This document shows positions 62,211-64,000 of a stretch of DNA of 64,000 nt, in pieces. The DNA lies in assembly GCF_014696925.1 (NCBI RefSeq), contig NZ_JACJQY010000010.1:84369-148368 (forward strand), given 5' to 3'. The position numbers and the translations under genes are program-made. This stretch comes from Phormidium tenue FACHB-1050. Lineage in GTDB: Bacteria; Cyanobacteriota; Cyanobacteriia; Pseudanabaenales; Pseudanabaenaceae. The notes below the pieces were generated by a model. It was not told where the DNA came from and ran no database searches. It saw only the letters and a program-made list of their open reading frames with translations. How positions within the stretch are numbered: the first letter of the stretch is position 1; every line of letters begins with the position of its first letter.

Positions 62211-63779
62211 ATGTCCCTAGAACCGATCGCTTTAACCACACCACTTTTTTATGTCAACGATCGCCCACATATTGGTAGCGCCTACCCCACGATCGCTGCG
62301 GATGCCTTTGCGCGGTTTTATCGGCTCAAAGGACATCCAGTCATGTTTGTGACAGGGACAGATGAACATGGACAAAAGATTCAGCGCACCGCCGAAAAAA
62401 ATAATCTATCGCCCCAAGAACATTGCGATCGTACCGTTGCCGAATTTTATAGTCTCTGGGAAAAGTTTAATATTCGCTTTGATCGCTTTACCCGAACAAC
62501 GGCGACCAAACATCAAGCGATCGTCAATGAATTTTTTCAACGGGTTTACGATTCAGGTGATATTTACTTAAACCAGCAAAAAGGCTGGTACTGTGTCGCG
62601 TGCGAAGAATTTAAAGAAGAGCGCGAACTCCCCGAAAGCCATCACTGTCCGATCCATACCAATGTTGTCTGTGAATGGCGTGACGAACCTAATTATTTCT
62701 TTCGCCTCTCCAAATATCAAGACGCACTGGATCAATTTCACGAGTCTCATCCCAACTTTATTCAACCTGAAAGTCGCCGTAATGAAGTCCTTGGCTTTAT
62801 GAAACAAGGCTTACAGGATTTTTCGATCTCCCGCGTTAACCTTGATTGGGGATTCCCGATTCCCACCGATCCCACCCATACAATTTATGTTTGGTTTGAT
62901 GCTCTGCTTGGTTATGTCACAGCGTTACTCGAACCCGATGATGAGCCGACCCTAGAAAATGCCCTCAAAAAGTGGTATCCCTTCAACCTTCATATCATTG
63001 GTAAAGATATCTTAAGATTTCATGCAATTTACTGGCCAGCCATGCTCATGTCTGCGGGATTAGAATTGCCAAAGCGGGTATTTGGTCATGGTTTGCTGAC
63101 AAAAGACGGCTTGAAAATGGGAAAAACTCTTGGAAATACAATAGATCCATACGATCTAGTTGATCGCTTTGGAGCCGATCCAATTCGTTACTACTTCCTC
63201 AAGGAAATCGAATTTGGGCGTGATGGTGATTTTAATGAAGAAAGATTTGTGGCGATCGTCAATGCTGATCTCGCTAATAGCCTTGGCAATTTACTGAATC
63301 GCAGCCTTGGAATGGTAAATAAATATTGTCAGCAAACTATTCCTGCCCATGATCCCCGCGATCGCACTGAAGTCTCAGATTTAATTAAACCAGTGATCGA
63401 ACAAGCAACAAGTTTGGGCGATCGCGTGGCTCTTGATTACCAAAATCTCAACTTTCGAGCCGCTTGCGAGAAAATCCTTGAACTCATCTGGAACTGCAAC
63501 AAGTTAATCGATGAAACTACACCTTGGAAACAATTTAAAGCAGGTAAGCAGCCAGAAGTTAACGAAACTTTATACACTTTGCTTGAATCTGTAAGGATTG
63601 CACTGTACTTACTTTCCCCAATTACGCCCAAACTGAGCATTGCGGCTTATCAACAACTTGGGTTAAATTTTGATGAAACATCTCCACCTGATTGGAGTCA
63701 CACAAATTGGGGAATACTCAAAACAGGTATACCCATTCCTACACCAGTACCTATCTTTCAACGTATTGAAATTGTCTAA
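62211..63779 (+). CDS. metG: Methionyl-tRNA synthetase
   Basis: 522 residues. HIGH-type motif HIGSAYPTIAADAFARF, a zinc-knuckle-like insertion (CVACEEF ... CPIH), VWFDALLGYVTAL, and the KMSKS loop as GLKMGKTLGN, where Ser is replaced by Gly-Lys-Thr (KMGKT). This variant is seen in some MetRS. Anticodon-binding helical domain ~370-510. No C-terminal EMAP domain. It charges tRNA-Met. Confidence 0.96.
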   Translation: MSLEPIALTTPLFYVNDRPHIGSAYPTIAADAFARFYRLKGHPVMFVTGTDEHGQKIQRTAEKNNLSPQEHCDRTVAEFYSLWEKFNIRFDRFTRTTATKHQAIVNEFFQRVYDSGDIYLNQQKGWYCVACEEFKEERELPESHHCPIHTNVVCEWRDEPNYFFRLSKYQDALDQFHESHPNFIQPESRRNEVLGFMKQGLQDFSISRVNLDWGFPIPTDPTHTIYVWFDALLGYVTALLEPDDEPTLENALKKWYPFNLHIIGKDILRFHAIYWPAMLMSAGLELPKRVFGHGLLTKDGLKMGKTLGNTIDPYDLVDRFGADPIRYYFLKEIEFGRDGDFNEERFVAIVNADLANSLGNLLNRSLGMVNKYCQQTIPAHDPRDRTEVSDLIKPVIEQATSLGDRVALDYQNLNFRAACEKILELIWNCNKLIDETTPWKQFKAGKQPEVNETLYTLLESVRIALYLLSPITPKLSIAAYQQLGLNFDETSPPDWSHTNWGILKTGIPIPTPVPIFQRIEIV

Positions 63780-63899
63780 ATTGCAATACATTTGATCTTT
63801 AAGTGGTGTAGTTTATTAACTCTTAATATCTACTAGAATCTATGCCTCTGAGTATATTTACTTATGGTGTATAGTTAAAGGTAGCTTATAAAAATAAAT

Positions 63900-64000
63900 G
63901 TAATTGCTCAACGTAGGAAAATTGACAAAAAGGCAAAAGCTGATAAATTAAAGAAATGAAGGAACTACCCAACCTAAAAGACCTAACAGACGAGGCAAAA
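63900..64000 (+). mobile_element. Probable left end of an IS66-type element (cut by window edge)
   Basis: Sequence from 63900 starts gtaattgctc, consistent with the GTAA termini of IS66 elements. An ATG at 63956 begins MKELPNLKDLTDEAK, which resembles IS66-family transposase or accessory-protein N-termini. Only 15 codons are visible, so the assignment is weak. Confidence 0.4.

Overview
The window is a stretch of cyanobacterial chromosome. The evidence is the very frequent HIP1 octamer (gcgatcgc), an RpaA-type clock-output regulator, a solanesyl-diphosphate synthase, GUN4, DUF3177 and DUF1995 genes, cobalamin genes and a thylakoid-type contractile injection system (CIS). Gene content, moderate GC and the density of intergenic palindromes suggest a Pseudanabaena-like filamentous lineage; that placement is inference. 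No rRNA, tRNA or CRISPR array was recognised.

Layout. 1-3.4 kb: HD-domain phosphohydrolase (cut by the left edge), a CpdA-like phosphoesterase and proB. 3.5-9.5 kb: a CIS cluster. A DUF4255 (Pvc16-like) gene and a LuxR-type response regulator lie on the minus strand, divergent from sheath, three tube-like proteins and a small tail-assembly protein. Baseplate, spike and AAA+ ATPase genes are not here, so the system must be completed elsewhere. 10-13.5 kb: a large NB-ARC/WD40 STAND ATPase. 13.6-19 kb: small secreted protein, serine hydrolase, membrane protein and PcrA/UvrD helicase; a 60-bp echo of the hydrolase 3' end shows a past duplication. 19-26 kb is an accessory region: zinc-ribbon Ser/Thr kinase, lipoprotein, broken Uma2 gene, Pepco-caspase-GUN4 conflict cassette, RAYT transposase with REPs, and a DUF6883/DUF4926 pair with a degraded second DUF4926. 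26-31.6 kb: solanesyl synthase, rpaA, a cluster of 86-bp-period repeats, glgA and two unknown genes. 31.8-42 kb: MFS transporter-recO, a GAF protein with both cysteines of a DXCF cyanobacteriochrome, thyX, a CsbD/GlsB stress cluster, cobI-cobH, a SIMPL protein, a Tat-exported phosphoesterase and ruvA. 43-49.4 kb: a coiled-coil gene, NAD kinase, two membrane proteins, an FHA/zinc-ribbon protein followed by an FHA-flavoprotein fusion, and an internally deleted transposase. 49.4-55.4 kb: a large hybrid histidine kinase with a REC-GGDEF-EAL partner. 55.6-64 kb: DUF1995, groES-groEL with a CIRCE operator, formyl-THF cyclo-ligase, ilvD, a lipoprotein, tadA, metG, and a probable IS66-type left end at the right edge.

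The most striking non-gene signal is a dense set of intergenic palindromes. They share a few cores (GCGAAGCGC-type, TGTTGCCACA-type, GGCGTAGCC-type), but each locus has its own long and perfectly self-complementary arms, sometimes running into stop codons. Several lie inside roughly 100-bp elements with terminal inverted repeats (TATAGC... or ATACCAA...), which suggests a MITE-like family. A separate array of four hairpin-plus-tail units lies between rpaA and glgA.
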